64,000 nt of DNA from assembly GCF_018687355.1 (NCBI RefSeq), contig NZ_CP061288.1:1808144-1872143 (forward strand), written 5' to 3'. The number at the start of each line of letters is the position of its first letter. Positions within the stretch are counted from its first letter, which is position 1. Below are positions 45,926 through 55,443 of the stretch, in pieces. Source of the DNA: Polynucleobacter sp. VK25 (lineage in GTDB: Bacteria; Pseudomonadota; Gammaproteobacteria; Burkholderiales; Burkholderiaceae). A program made the translations under genes and the position numbers. The notes under the pieces were generated by a model. That model was not told the DNA's origin, ran no database searches, and was given only the letters and a program-made list of their open reading frames with translations.

Positions 45926-47534
45926 GCATTTGCTCTGCGCTAGGCGGAGTTTCAAAAGTGTGATGTGGCGCTGGTGAAGGTACTGTCCACTCTAGACCCT
46001 TAGCACCATCCCAAGGCTTAGCTGGAGCCTTCTCACCGTTACCACGATAAGCAGGCAATGCTACGCAGAACAAGAAATACACTTGCGATAATCCAAAGCC
46101 TAGAGCGCCGATTGAAGCAATTAAATTGAAATCAGCAAACTGAGTAGGGTAGTCAGCATAGCGACGTGGCATACCAGCTAGACCCAAGAAATGCATTGGG
46201 AAGAAGGTAATGTTGAAGAAAATCATGGAGGTCCAAAAGTGGATCTTGCCGCGAGTTTCACTAGCCATACGACCAGTCCACTTAGGACACCAGTAGTAGA
46301 AGCCGGCAAACATTGCAAATAATGAGCCCGCTACCAACACATAGTGGAAGTGCGCTACAACGTAGTAGGTATCTTGCAGGCCAATATCAATTGGCGCCAT
46401 TGCCAAGATCAAACCAGTAAAGCCGCCCATCGTAAACACGAAGATAAAGCCAATAGCCCACAACATTGGAGTTTCAAAGGTCATTGAACCTTTCCACATT
46501 GTTGCAACCCAGTTAAAAATCTTCACGCCTGTTGGTACAGCAATCAACATCGTTGCGTACATAAAGAACAATTGGCCTGTTACTGGCATACCTGTTGCAA
46601 ACATATGGTGAGCCCAAACAATGAATGACAAGATCGCGATAGACGATGTTGCATAAACCATGGAGCTGTAACCAAATAAAGTTTTTCTGGAGAAAGCTGG
46701 AACGATTTCACTCACGATTCCGAATGCAGGAAGAATCATGATGTAAACCTCTGGGTGACCGAAGAACCAGAAAATATGCTGGAACATGATCGGGTCGCCA
46801 CCACCAACAGCAGAGAAGAAAGAGGTACCAAAGTGACGGTCAGTCAACACCATCGTAATTGCGCCAGCCAATACAGGCATCACAGCAATCAATAAATAAG
46901 CAGTAATCAACCAAGTCCAGCAGAACATTGGCATCTTCATCAAGGTCATGCCAGGAGCACGCATGTTCAAAATGGTCACGATGATGTTAATCGAACCCAT
47001 GATGGATGAGGCACCCAATAAATGGAGAGCAAAAATAGCCATGTCCATGCCAGGCCCCATTTGTGAGGTCAATGGAGCATAGATAGTCCAACCACCTGCT
47101 GGAGCGCCACCAGGAACTAGGAATGAGCTCAACAACAAGGTTGCAGCCACTGGCAGAATCCAGAAGCTAAAGTTGTTCATACGAGCAAATGCCATATCAG
47201 ATGCGCCGATTTGCAAAGGCACCATCCAGTTAGCAAAGCCTACGAATGCCGGCATGATCGCGCCGAACACCATCACCAAACCGTGCATGGTTGTCAGCTG
47301 ATTAAAGAACTCAGGACGGAAGAACTGCAAGCCTGGTTGGAATAATTCCAAACGAATTCCCAAGGCCATCGTGCCACCAGCTAACAAGCTAATGAATGAG
47401 AAGATCAAATACATCGTGCCAATGTCTTTGTGGTTGGTTGCAAACAACCAACGACGCCAGCCATGTGGCATGTGATCATCATGCGCGTGATCGTGTGCGT
47501 GATCGTGATCGTGGGTAGTAGAGACTGTGCTCAT
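45909..47534 (-). CDS. ctaD: Cytochrome c oxidase subunit I
   Basis: Catalytic heme-copper subunit of aa3 oxidase (541 residues, 12 helices). Seen: [36 protein letters not shown] (heme a His), [20 protein letters not shown] (CuB His and Tyr of the K-channel), [12 protein letters not shown] (CuB His pair) and [13 protein letters not shown] (heme ligands). The N-terminus carries an unusual His/Asp run: eight His between residues 8 and 24. A CCGGAG ribosome site precedes the ATG. Confidence 0.98.
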   Translation of the reverse strand: MSTVSTTHDHDHAHDHAHDDHMPHGWRRWLFATNHKDIGTMYLIFSFISLLAGGTMALGIRLELFQPGLQFFRPEFFNQLTTMHGLVMVFGAIMPAFVGFANWMVPLQIGASDMAFARMNNFSFWILPVAATLLLSSFLVPGGAPAGGWTIYAPLTSQMGPGMDMAIFALHLLGASSIMGSINIIVTILNMRAPGMTLMKMPMFCWTWLITAYLLIAVMPVLAGAITMVLTDRHFGTSFFSAVGGGDPIMFQHIFWFFGHPEVYIMILPAFGIVSEIVPAFSRKTLFGYSSMVYATSSIAILSFIVWAHHMFATGMPVTGQLFFMYATMLIAVPTGVKIFNWVATMWKGSMTFETPMLWAIGFIFVFTMGGFTGLILAMAPIDIGLQDTYYVVAHFHYVLVAGSLFAMFAGFYYWCPKWTGRMASETRGKIHFWTSMIFFNITFFPMHFLGLAGMPRRYADYPTQFADFNLIASIGALGFGLSQVYFLFCVALPAYRGNGEKAPAKPWDGAKGLEWTVPSPAPHHTFETPPSAEQMREAGI

Positions 47535-47576
47535 GAATTACTCCGGTTTCGTTTTATCTGTATTAGTTAATCTGAA

Positions 47577-48734
47577 TTAATTAGCGGCTCGTGCAGTAAC
47601 AATATCTTGGGTCTGAATTACTTCACCCGTTTTATTGCCCCATGAGTTACGTGTGTAAGTCATCACCGCAGCGATATCGCCATCAGAAATTACACCAGCC
47701 CACTTCGGCATCGCGCCCTTACCATTAATAAGGATGTTGTATTGGCCAGCTTTAGGTCCGTTAACAACTTTGCTGCCGTCCAATGCTGGGAATGCACCCG
47801 CACCTTTACCGTTAGGTTGATGGCAAGCAGCACAGTTCGCTGCATATACTTTGGCGCCACGCTCTTTTTGCTCGTCCAAGGTGTAAACCTTAGAAGGGTC
47901 ATCACCACCGGCACCCATCGCTTGTTTCTTCTCAGCAACCCACTTGGTGTAGTCCTCTTGTGAAACCACACGGACAACGATAGGCATAAAGGCATGCTCT
48001 GCGCCACAAAGCTCAGAACACTGACCACGGAAAGTACCAATCTTGTCTGCTCTAAACCAAGTATCGCGAACAAAGCCTGGGATCGCATCTTGCTTTACGC
48101 CAAAGGCTGGAATAGTCCAAGCGTGAATGACGTCATTAGCAGTAGTGATCAAACGAATTTTTTTGCCAACAGGGACAACCATTTCGTTGTCCACTTCCAT
48201 CAAATAGGTGTTTGATTTAGGTGCTAAGTTATTGATGGCTTCACGGGAAGTAGCCAAAGTGGATAAGAAGCTAATGCCCTCACCTTCACCTTTGATGTAG
48301 TCGTAACCCCACTTCCACTGATAACCAGTAGTTTTAATAGTGATGTCAGAGTTGGTAGTGTCTTTCATCGCCACAACCGTTTTCGTTGCAGGCAATGCCA
48401 TACCGATAACGATAAGCAACGGAATCACTGTCCAAATAATTTCAACCGTTGTACTCTCGTGGAAAGAGGCTGATTTATGACCTAATGATTTACGGTGCTT
48501 CAAAATGGAATAAAACATCACTCCAAAAACGCCCACAAAAATCAATGCGCAAATGACCAACATCATCCAGTGCAACCAATGGATCTCCTGCATGATTTTG
48601 GTAGCAGCTGGCGCAAAATTCAGCTGATTGACAGCTGGGCCACCAGGCATATTCTCTGCTGCATGAGCAAAAGCAGTGCCAAAAGCAACTGCGAAATAGA
48701 GCGAAGCCCTAGTGACTTTTCCAAATAAATTCAT
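47577..48734 (-). CDS. ctaC: Cytochrome c oxidase subunit II with fused cytochrome c domain
   Basis: 385 residues: signal sequence, two membrane helices (about 54-78 and 98-117), CuA domain with ligands His204, Cys239, Cys243, His247 and Met250 (RGQCSELCGAEHAFMPIVV), and a C-terminal cytochrome c domain with heme site CAACH at 301-305 (NCAACHQPNGKGAGAFPAL). The fused heme domain makes this a caa3-like subunit II, common in Burkholderiales. First gene of the oxidase operon, behind the promoter at 48823-48851. Confidence 0.97.
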   Translation of the reverse strand: MNLFGKVTRASLYFAVAFGTAFAHAAENMPGGPAVNQLNFAPAATKIMQEIHWLHWMMLVICALIFVGVFGVMFYSILKHRKSLGHKSASFHESTTVEIIWTVIPLLIVIGMALPATKTVVAMKDTTNSDITIKTTGYQWKWGYDYIKGEGEGISFLSTLATSREAINNLAPKSNTYLMEVDNEMVVPVGKKIRLITTANDVIHAWTIPAFGVKQDAIPGFVRDTWFRADKIGTFRGQCSELCGAEHAFMPIVVRVVSQEDYTKWVAEKKQAMGAGGDDPSKVYTLDEQKERGAKVYAANCAACHQPNGKGAGAFPALDGSKVVNGPKAGQYNILINGKGAMPKWAGVISDGDIAAVMTYTRNSWGNKTGEVIQTQDIVTARAAN

Positions 48735-48822
48735 CTTATTCTCTGTTTATTGTCGTGAGCAAAGCAGCAAAAATGCCACAAAATGCCCAAAAAACGGTCT
48801 CAAGCCAATACATCCTGCCGTG

Positions 48823-48851
48823 ATTATAGGGTTAATTAGACACAACAACAA
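48823..48851 (-). promoter_or_regulatory. Sigma70-type promoter for the cytochrome oxidase operon
   Basis: On the minus strand, TTGTTG and TATAAT are separated by exactly 17 bases. The -10 is a perfect consensus and the -35 matches 4 of 6. The start would fall about 80 bases before the ctaC ATG. The rest of the 179-base gap to the BioC-like gene shows nothing else clear. Confidence 0.75.
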
Positions 48852-48913
48852 ACCGGGATAACCCAGTCTGATCCAATCTTCGTCAAGGTTAAAATGATAG
48901 TAAGCACTTACAC

Positions 48914-49711
48914 TTAAGCAGAATCTGACCTAGTCTTGCGCCCAATTTGATTTGGATCAATGTAAGCGATGTTGTCCCTTGCCTTTGCGAGGCGCTTTCC
49001 GAGTGCCCACGCGTGCCCATAAACCACTTCTAAGGTCAGTTTTTGTGGCAAAACACTCAATTGAGAGATTGCAAGAGGGTCTGAATCCATCAAATTCAAA
49101 GCGGCAACATCATCAAGCAATAACTCAGACTTCTCATAGTCCAACGTCAAGTACTCCATGTCCATTACCGGATCAGAAAAACGCTCCCCAAGCAAAGCAT
49201 CTCCCATATCGTGCATATCCCAAGGACTCAATAAGTTTTTCAGCTTTAATTCCGGAACATCTAGCGAGCGAAGCTCTTTTCCAGTATCAGGACCCAAATA
49301 GCTAAACGTGATTAATCCACCCTCGCGCAACACACGCCAACACTCTTGAATGAAGTGCTTTGGGTCTGCTAGATCCTGCAATAAAAGATTGCTGAACACT
49401 AAATCAACAGAATTGTCAGGAATATCAAATCTTCCGGATGAGGTGTAGCCTGCCAAAGGACTGGAGTTGCTAGCAAATAGAGAACGCCAATTGCTCACAG
49501 CTTTAGCGCGCCACATTTGAAATCCAGAAACGCCCGCTTCGGTAATACTCAGAGTGCGCGCTTTTGGAAAGCGCTTAGCGAGCATTTCTAAATGCTTGCC
49601 AGCAAAATCTGGCACGATCAGGATATCTTTTACATCGAGCTTAACGATGTCTAATTTCTGCAGCATACGATCTGCAATTTCGTCTTGTAACCATCTGATT
49701 GGCTGGGTCAT
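48914..49711 (-). CDS. BioC-like methyltransferase with degenerate SAM motif
   Basis: A 265-residue protein with the class I methyltransferase tail seen in BioC (VDLVFSNLLLQDLADPKHFI, ECWRVLREGGLITFSYLGPD followed by TGKELR). BioC methylates malonyl-ACP to start biotin synthesis. However, motif I, normally DxGxGxG, reads ILIVPDFAGKHLEMLAKRFP here, and the following acidic loop is also unusual, so SAM binding is doubtful. I start at 49711 (MTQPIRWLQDEIADRML); a longer reading begins at 49786. It diverges from comF with 23 bases between ATGs. Confidence 0.72.
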   Translation of the reverse strand: MTQPIRWLQDEIADRMLQKLDIVKLDVKDILIVPDFAGKHLEMLAKRFPKARTLSITEAGVSGFQMWRAKAVSNWRSLFASNSSPLAGYTSSGRFDIPDNSVDLVFSNLLLQDLADPKHFIQECWRVLREGGLITFSYLGPDTGKELRSLDVPELKLKNLLSPWDMHDMGDALLGERFSDPVMDMEYLTLDYEKSELLLDDVAALNLMDSDPLAISQLSVLPQKLTLEVVYGHAWALGKRLAKARDNIAYIDPNQIGRKTRSDSA

Positions 49712-49717
49712 TGGCTC

Positions 49718-49725
49718 AGTATACT
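49718..49725. promoter_or_regulatory. Overlapping divergent -10 boxes between the BioC-like gene and comF
   Basis: AGTATACT contains TATACT on the plus strand (49720-49725) and on the minus strand (49718-49723). Both start codons lie within about 12 bases, so transcripts would be nearly leaderless if these are used. No good -35 hexamer was found for either direction. Confidence 0.3.
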
Positions 49726-49734
49726 CAGCGCCCC

Positions 49735-50478
49735 ATGCGATTTCCAGAGAACATTTTTCAGACCATTTGCGAACAGCTTTTACCAACAGCCTGCATTAGC
49801 TGTCAGAACTTTCAAAGATCATCTTTATGCAATTGCTGTCTAAATAAATTGCGTGATGAGAGCCTGCTGAACTATCAATGCTGTCAACAATGCGGTATTA
49901 ATCTGCAAGCACCAGAAGTAGCCAATCAAATATGCGCATCCTGTCAAAACATAAAGCCATACTTTGATGAAACCTATTGCTTGGATCGCTATGACGGCTT
50001 GCTACAAAATCCACTTCATGAATTGAAGTATCAGAAGCGCATTGCATTTGCGAACGCCCTTAGCAATACTTGGAACTTACTTCTGAGCAAAGAGCTTGAA
50101 GATATTCCAGCGCATTACCTACTTCCAGTACCACTCAGCATTCAAAAACTAGCACAGCGTGGCTTTAATCAAAGCTGGGAAATTGCCAAACGCATTCACT
50201 GCAGAAAGCATATTCAGAAATCCCCATATGTACTTCGACGTCACCATTACTCAGAGCATCAAGCTGGCAGCTCCCTGAGCAATCGTCACTTAGCCATTCA
50301 GGGAATGTTTTATGTTGAACAGCACGACATTCATCGGCTTCAAGACAAGACCGTCATCGTATTTGATGATGTAATGACTAGCGGTGCAACTCTTAATGAA
50401 ATTGCGCGCATTCTGAAGGACAATGGCGTATCTCGCGTAATCAACTGGGTACTACTCAGAGCTGCGCGGCCAATCTAA
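49735..50478 (+). CDS. ComF family phosphoribosyltransferase-like protein
   Basis: A 247-residue ComF/GntX-family protein. The N-terminal zinc-binding part has four CxxC pairs (ACISCQNFQRSSLCNCC, CCQQCGINL, ICASC). The C-terminal PRTase fold shows YLLPVPLSIQKLAQRGFNQS and the PRPP loop VIVFDDVMTSGATLNEIARI. ComF proteins act in natural DNA uptake or, as GntX, in iron/nutrient-related processes; which applies here is unknown. The ATG at 49735 is preferred to a TTG at 49699. Confidence 0.9.
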   Translation: MRFPENIFQTICEQLLPTACISCQNFQRSSLCNCCLNKLRDESLLNYQCCQQCGINLQAPEVANQICASCQNIKPYFDETYCLDRYDGLLQNPLHELKYQKRIAFANALSNTWNLLLSKELEDIPAHYLLPVPLSIQKLAQRGFNQSWEIAKRIHCRKHIQKSPYVLRRHHYSEHQAGSSLSNRHLAIQGMFYVEQHDIHRLQDKTVIVFDDVMTSGATLNEIARILKDNGVSRVINWVLLRAARPI

Positions 50479-50488
50479 AAAATGTCAT

Positions 50489-50959
50489 ATGTTTAATATT
50501 GTTTTATTCGAACCAGAAATACCGCCCAATACTGGCAACATTATTCGCTTATGCGCCAACACTGGCGCAAAGCTGCATTTAATTGAGCCACTTGGATTTC
50601 CAATGGAAGATGCCAAGTTGCGCAGAGCGGGCCTGGACTATCACGAGTTTGCATCAATAAAAGTTCACAAAAATTGGGCGCAATTTTTAAAAGATGAGCA
50701 ACCGGATCTCCAGCATCTCTTTGCATTAACTACTAAGGGCTCAGGAAAGTTTCATGAAGGCAAATATTCGCCTGATGATTACTTTGTGTTTGGCTCTGAG
50801 ACTAAAGGCATTACGGATGAGGTCCGAGACTCTATTCCGACTGAAAATCGCATGCGACTGGCGATGCAAGATAGTAGTCGTAGCTTGAATTTATCCAATA
50901 CTGTAGCGATTGTTGTCTATGAAGCTTGGCGCCAGAATGGCCTTGTAGGTGGTCAGTAA
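50489..50959 (+). CDS. trmL: tRNA (cytidine/uridine(34)-2'-O)-methyltransferase TrmL
   Basis: SPOUT-class methyltransferase acting on the wobble base of tRNA-Leu isoacceptors. The 156 residues contain FEPEIPPNTGNIIRLCANTG, LIEPLGFPMEDAKLRRAGLD, FGSETKGI and the knot end RMRLAMQDSSRSLNLSNTVA. Length and motifs are those of TrmL. It begins 11 bases after comF and converges on gpsA. Confidence 0.96.
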   Translation: MFNIVLFEPEIPPNTGNIIRLCANTGAKLHLIEPLGFPMEDAKLRRAGLDYHEFASIKVHKNWAQFLKDEQPDLQHLFALTTKGSGKFHEGKYSPDDYFVFGSETKGITDEVRDSIPTENRMRLAMQDSSRSLNLSNTVAIVVYEAWRQNGLVGGQ

Positions 50960-50981
50960 TAAACTGACCTAGATGCTGTAA

Positions 50982-52004
50982 TTACGATTCGATTTTAGGA
51001 TCGCGACCCATCAGTTTTTTAACGGCATCCTGTGGCTTTAGTTTTCCAGATAGCACTTCACCCATCATGGCGGTAATCGGCATCTCAACACCTAAACGTT
51101 TTGCCAAATCTCCAACGGCGCCGGCACATAGCACCCCCTCAGCAACATGACCCAAGCTTGCAAGAATCTGCGGTAAGGATTTGCCGGCGGCAAGCTCAAG
51201 ACCGACGCGACGATTGCGAGAAAGGTCGCCAGTAGCAGTCAAGATTAAATCCCCAACACCAGTTAAGCCCATGCAAGTTTCAGATTTACCACCCGCAGCC
51301 TTCACTAGGCGCATCATCTCTGCTAAACCACGCGTGAGCACAGCAGCACGGGCGTTCAGACCTAAATCGAGCCCATCACCAATACCTGCTGCGATAGCTA
51401 AGACATTTTTAATGGCGCCGCCTAGCTCTACACCAATCAAATCATCAGTTGAGTAGATGCGCATATTGCCATGGTGAAAAGCAGTCTGAACCGTCTCACA
51501 AAGTTTTGTAGATTTACTCGCCACTGTTAAAGCGCAAGGCATGCCCGCACCAACCTCACGCGCAAAGCTTGGACCTGATAAAGCGCCATATGAATGCGCA
51601 ATTCCATGCGAATGAATTTTGCTTTCGCGTTCCACAACCTGGTGTGGCAATAAAGCAGTATCTGGCTCAAGACCCTTACAGAGCCAAATAATATTGAGCG
51701 GGTGCTCCGCAACTTTTAACGTTTGAGCGACGGTTTCTGAAAGCCCTGACATTGGCGTAGCAATAACCAACAAGTCATCACTAGAAAGTCTTTTAACTGC
51801 TGCAGAAAAATCACCCTCAAAACTGAGGCTATCAGGTAATTTAACGCCCGAAAGATAGGTGCAGTTTTCACCACTCTCTTGAATATCTTTTAGCTGTTGT
51901 TTGCTACGAGACCACAAACAAACATCACCCCCTTGAAGATGGCGAGCGGCCTGTGCCGCCATCGCCGTTCCCCAGGCACCAGCACCAAGCAGTGTCACTT
52001 TCAT
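50982..52004 (-). CDS. gpsA: Glycerol-3-phosphate dehydrogenase [NAD(P)+]
   Basis: Reduces dihydroxyacetone phosphate to sn-glycerol 3-phosphate for phospholipid synthesis. The 340 residues show the Rossmann loop VTLLGAGAWGTAMAAQAARH, SGPSFAREVGAGMPCALTVA, the catalytic Lys in GVELGGAIKNVLAIAAGIGD and the RAAVLTRGLAEM block. It stands 27 bases after secB; grxC-secB-gpsA is a widespread proteobacterial order. Confidence 0.97.
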   Translation of the reverse strand: MKVTLLGAGAWGTAMAAQAARHLQGGDVCLWSRSKQQLKDIQESGENCTYLSGVKLPDSLSFEGDFSAAVKRLSSDDLLVIATPMSGLSETVAQTLKVAEHPLNIIWLCKGLEPDTALLPHQVVERESKIHSHGIAHSYGALSGPSFAREVGAGMPCALTVASKSTKLCETVQTAFHHGNMRIYSTDDLIGVELGGAIKNVLAIAAGIGDGLDLGLNARAAVLTRGLAEMMRLVKAAGGKSETCMGLTGVGDLILTATGDLSRNRRVGLELAAGKSLPQILASLGHVAEGVLCAGAVGDLAKRLGVEMPITAMMGEVLSGKLKPQDAVKKLMGRDPKIES

Positions 52005-52030
52005 GATCTGTGGGCTCGCTTATTGAGATC

Positions 52031-52543
52031 TTAGTGAGGCTTACTCTCAGCAGCTGCGCCATCCTTAGCAGCAGCTTCTTGTTGAGCCTGCATCAAACGA
52101 TGCTCGTACATGCCGTGGAAATTAATCTCATTCAAGTGAATTGGCTGGAAGCCTGCACGACTAATAATATCGGCAATATTTGAGCGCAGATATGGGTACA
52201 AAATTGTTGGGCATGCAATACCAAGCATTGGGTCAATTTGCTCAACAGGAATATTGCTGAACTCAAAAATACCCGCTTGCTTTGCTTCAACCAAGAACAA
52301 TACTTTTGCATCAACCTTAGCAGTCACAGTAGAGCTCAAAGCGACCTCGAAGATACCTTCGCCTAAGGGAGCAACGGCAATATCAATCTCAACCTGTACT
52401 TGCGGCTCGGACGCTACCAATAAAATCTGCGGTGCATTTGGTTGCTCAAGTGATACGTCTTTTAAATAAATACGTTGAATACGAAACCCAGGTTCTTTAG
52501 ATTGTTCGGCGCTTGCTTCTGGGGCAGAAGTTTGTTCAGTCAT
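52031..52543 (-). CDS. secB: Protein-export chaperone SecB
   Basis: Cytosolic tetrameric chaperone that holds preproteins unfolded for SecA. The 170 residues include [20 protein letters not shown], the [20 protein letters not shown] strands, [20 protein letters not shown] and [21 protein letters not shown] Ser/Ala/Glu-rich extension precedes the core. Flanked by grxC and gpsA. Confidence 0.97.
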   Translation of the reverse strand: MTEQTSAPEASAEQSKEPGFRIQRIYLKDVSLEQPNAPQILLVASEPQVQVEIDIAVAPLGEGIFEVALSSTVTAKVDAKVLFLVEAKQAGIFEFSNIPVEQIDPMLGIACPTILYPYLRSNIADIISRAGFQPIHLNEINFHGMYEHRLMQAQQEAAAKDGAAAESKPH

Positions 52544-52587
52544 TGCTAACTTTCTTTAAATATTGAATCTATTAAGTCTAAAAAATA

Positions 52588-52842
52588 TTAGGCCAATAAA
52601 GGATCTAGCTTGCCAGCGCGATCCAATGCTACCAAGTCGTCATAGCCACCCACATGGATGTCACCGATATAAATTTGCGGAACCGTACGGCGGCCAGTGC
52701 GCGTCATCATCGCTTCGCGTTGCGCTGGATCACGATCAATCAAAATCTTGTCTAAATTGGCGACACCTTTTTTGAGCAATAGCTTTTCAGCCATGACGCA
52801 ATATGGGCAAACCTGGGTGCTATACATCGTTACTGAAGGCAT
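52588..52842 (-). CDS. grxC: Glutaredoxin 3
   Basis: An 84-residue thioredoxin-fold disulfide reductant using glutathione. Active site CPYC at about 11-14 (MYSTQVCPYCVMAEKLLLKK), cis-Pro loop RRTVPQIYIGDIHVGGYDDL. The ATG at 52842 behind AAGGAG is used rather than the TTG immediately upstream. It sits 10 bases after the rhodanese gene and before secB. Confidence 0.96.
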   Translation of the reverse strand: MPSVTMYSTQVCPYCVMAEKLLLKKGVANLDKILIDRDPAQREAMMTRTGRRTVPQIYIGDIHVGGYDDLVALDRAGKLDPLLA

Positions 52843-52852
52843 CAATTTCTCC

Positions 52853-53266
52853 TTACTTCACCAAAGGCAGGGCTGCAGCTTTCCAAGCCTGTACACCACC
52901 GTCTAATGCACCCACTTCAGCAAAGCCCAACTTTTGAGCCTCGGCAACCAGCTTGCGTGACTGAGTACCTGTGTCGCAAACTAAGACTACTGGGTGCTTA
53001 CGGTCTAATTTAAGCTTTTCAATCGAAGCACTAAAGCCAGCAGCATTTACGAATTTGGCTCCCGGCAGATGACCTGATTTGAAATCATCCTCCGATCGCA
53101 AATCCAGGACGTGGGCTTTGCGACGATTAATCCAAATCGTTGCTTCGGTAGGCGACAAGCCTTTTCCGCCAATAAGCGTAGATAATGTGGGTAGGAAAAG
53201 CGCTATGCCTGAAACCAATAGGAGGGCAATAAGCGCTAAATTATCAATTTGCGTGAGAAAGTTCAT
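52853..53266 (-). CDS. Membrane-anchored rhodanese-like sulfurtransferase
   Basis: A 137-residue protein: one N-terminal helix (LALIALLLVSGIALFLP) followed by a rhodanese domain with HVLDLRSEDDFKSGHLPGAK and the active-site loop VVLVCDTGTQSRKL containing the catalytic Cys. Similar to the YibN type found next to grxC and secB in gammaproteobacteria. A GTG one codon upstream (53269) is an alternative start. Physiological sulfur donor and acceptor unknown. Confidence 0.92.
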   Translation of the reverse strand: MNFLTQIDNLALIALLLVSGIALFLPTLSTLIGGKGLSPTEATIWINRRKAHVLDLRSEDDFKSGHLPGAKFVNAAGFSASIEKLKLDRKHPVVLVCDTGTQSRKLVAEAQKLGFAEVGALDGGVQAWKAAALPLVK

Positions 53267-53288
53267 CACCGGATTATAGAATGGCTCT

Positions 53289-53978
53289 ATGAAACAACTT
53301 GTCCTTATTCGTCATGGCGAATCCGCCTGGAACCTTGAAAACCGCTTCACTGGCTGGGCGGACGTTGACTTAACCCCAAAAGGTGCAGAACAAGCCCTTG
53401 TAGCAGGTGAAAGCCTCAAAAAAGCAGGTTATGAATTTGATATCGCCTACACCTCTGTTTTAAGGCGCGCTATTCGTACACTCTGGCATGTTCAAGACTC
53501 CATGGATTTGATGTGGCTTCCTGTAGTCCATAGCTGGCGTCTCAATGAACGTCATTATGGTGCGCTTACTGGACTCAACAAAGCAGAAACAGCAACAAAG
53601 TATGGTGATGAACAAGTACATATCTGGCGTCGTTCTTATGACGTTCGTCCGCCTTTACTAGAAAATGATGATGAGCGTAACCCTAAGAATGATCCACGCT
53701 ACTCAAAACTCAATACGTCCGATATCCCGCTTGGTGAATGCCTTAAAGATAACGTTGAGCGAGTATTGCCGTTGTGGAATGAATCTATTGCTCCCGCACT
53801 GAAGGCTGGCAAACGTGTTTTGTTAGTTGCTCATGGCAATAGCATTCGCTCATTAATTAAGTATTTGGATCAAATGTCTGACGAGGCCATCATGGAAGTA
53901 AACGTGCCCAATGGTGTGCCTCTTGTTTATGAGTTAGATGACAACCTCAAACCTATTCAACACTTCTACTTGGATTAA
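53289..53978 (+). CDS. gpmA: 2,3-bisphosphoglycerate-dependent phosphoglycerate mutase
   Basis: Interconverts 3- and 2-phosphoglycerate in glycolysis. The 229 residues have the phospho-His motif [20 protein letters not shown], the Glu in [29 protein letters not shown] and the second His in [17 protein letters not shown]. Somewhat shorter than the E. coli protein at the C-terminus, as is usual for this branch. Divergent from the rhodanese gene, with 22 bases between starts. Confidence 0.97.
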   Translation: MKQLVLIRHGESAWNLENRFTGWADVDLTPKGAEQALVAGESLKKAGYEFDIAYTSVLRRAIRTLWHVQDSMDLMWLPVVHSWRLNERHYGALTGLNKAETATKYGDEQVHIWRRSYDVRPPLLENDDERNPKNDPRYSKLNTSDIPLGECLKDNVERVLPLWNESIAPALKAGKRVLLVAHGNSIRSLIKYLDQMSDEAIMEVNVPNGVPLVYELDDNLKPIQHFYLD

Positions 53979-53990
53979 AGCAAAAGAGAT

Positions 53991-55424
53991 ATGCGCCAAT
54001 TTCTAAAGAATTTCGCCCTGATAGCTGTTGGTCTCATTGCCGGAGTGGCAGCTACGATTCAGCTCTCAGCGACCGCCCAGCAAGGCGCCCAGCTCCCCTT
54101 GGATGAGCTGCGCACACTCTCCAATGTATTTGCACAAATTAAGCGTGAATATGTTGAGCCTATTGAAGACAAGCAATTGCTGACAGATGCCGTAAAAGGA
54201 ATGGTGAGCAGTCTTGATCCTCACTCCACCTTCTTAGATAAAAAAGATTTTGCAGAAATGCAAGAGATGACTTCTGGAAAATTTGCTGGTCTCGGAATCG
54301 AGATTACTTCTGAAGATGGTGTCGTAAAAGTATTAAATCCAATCGAAGATAGTCCTGCAGCGCGTGCAGGTCTTCAGGCAGGAGATTTAATTACTCGCCT
54401 TGATGACAAACCCGTACGCGGTATGTCGCTGGATAAAGCAGTGCGCACTATGCGTGGGACTCCCGGAACCAAGATTACATTGACGGTATTTCGCAAGAGT
54501 GAAGAGCGCAGCTTTCCAGTAACGATTACTCGTGCAGAAATTAAAGTTCAATCCGTTAAAACTAAAATTCTCGATAACGATATTGCTTGGGTGAGAATCA
54601 CCAGCTTTCAAGAGCGCACCGTTCCGGATCTTGCTAAAAAGCTAACTGATATTGCCAACCAAGATCCAAAGCTCAAAGGCATCATTTTGGATCTCCGCAA
54701 CAATGGTGGTGGCCTGTTACAAGGCGCCGTAGGAGTAGCGGCTGCATTCTTGCCTGCTGATGCAATCATTGTGTCCACCAAGGGTCAATCCCCTGACTCA
54801 AAGCAGGTATTTAATGCCACGCCAGCAATGTACCGCCTAAATGAATCTGGCGACCCTTTGGCAGGTGTTCCAGCGATCTTCAAGAAATTGCCTATGGTGG
54901 TTTTAGTAAACGCTTACTCTGCCTCTGCCTCTGAGATTGTGGCTGGCGCACTGCAGGACTACAAACGCGCAACGATTATCGGCAAAACAACCTTTGGTAA
55001 GGGCTCCGTTCAGACTGTTCGCCCGCTTACCAACGATTCTGCACTTAAGATCACTACCGCTTATTACTACACCCCAAGCGGTAAGTCGATTCAGGCTTTT
55101 GGCGTTAAACCCGATATCCCGGTAGATCAAAATAAAGATGGTGATCCAGACGATGTATTGATCACTCGTGAGATTGATAGTGAAAAGCATCTACGTAACA
55201 AGCAATCTGCAGAAGACAAGCTGATTAAAGATCGCGAACAACGTCGCCTTGAAGAGTTACAGCGCATTGAAGAGAAAAATGCCAAGAAAACTCCTGAAGA
55301 AAAAGAGAAAGAAAAGAATAAGAAGCCTCCTGAGCTAGGTAGCGCAGACGACTTCATGCTTTCTCAAGCGGTGGCATTTATTAATGGTCAGCCTGTAAAG
55401 CGCTCATCATCCAAGTTGGAATAA
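53991..55424 (+). CDS. S41 family C-terminal processing peptidase (CtpA type)
   Basis: A 477-residue periplasmic serine protease. N-terminal signal/anchor (about 1-29), helical cap (LTDAVKGMVSSLDPHSTFLD), PDZ domain (about 85-165: FAGLGIEITSEDGVVKVLNP, GLQAGDLITRLDDKPVRGM) and the tail-specific protease domain with the nucleophile in NAYSASASEIVAGALQDYKR and the Lys in IIGKTTFGKGSVQTVRPL. A long Lys/Glu-rich segment (about 395-455) precedes the C-terminus. Starts 12 bases after gpmA, probably co-transcribed; gpmA-ctpA-moeB is a common order. Confidence 0.94.
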   Translation: MRQFLKNFALIAVGLIAGVAATIQLSATAQQGAQLPLDELRTLSNVFAQIKREYVEPIEDKQLLTDAVKGMVSSLDPHSTFLDKKDFAEMQEMTSGKFAGLGIEITSEDGVVKVLNPIEDSPAARAGLQAGDLITRLDDKPVRGMSLDKAVRTMRGTPGTKITLTVFRKSEERSFPVTITRAEIKVQSVKTKILDNDIAWVRITSFQERTVPDLAKKLTDIANQDPKLKGIILDLRNNGGGLLQGAVGVAAAFLPADAIIVSTKGQSPDSKQVFNATPAMYRLNESGDPLAGVPAIFKKLPMVVLVNAYSASASEIVAGALQDYKRATIIGKTTFGKGSVQTVRPLTNDSALKITTAYYYTPSGKSIQAFGVKPDIPVDQNKDGDPDDVLITREIDSEKHLRNKQSAEDKLIKDREQRRLEELQRIEEKNAKKTPEEKEKEKNKKPPELGSADDFMLSQAVAFINGQPVKRSSSKLE

Positions 55425-55443
55425 TTAAGCGCACGGCTTGAAT

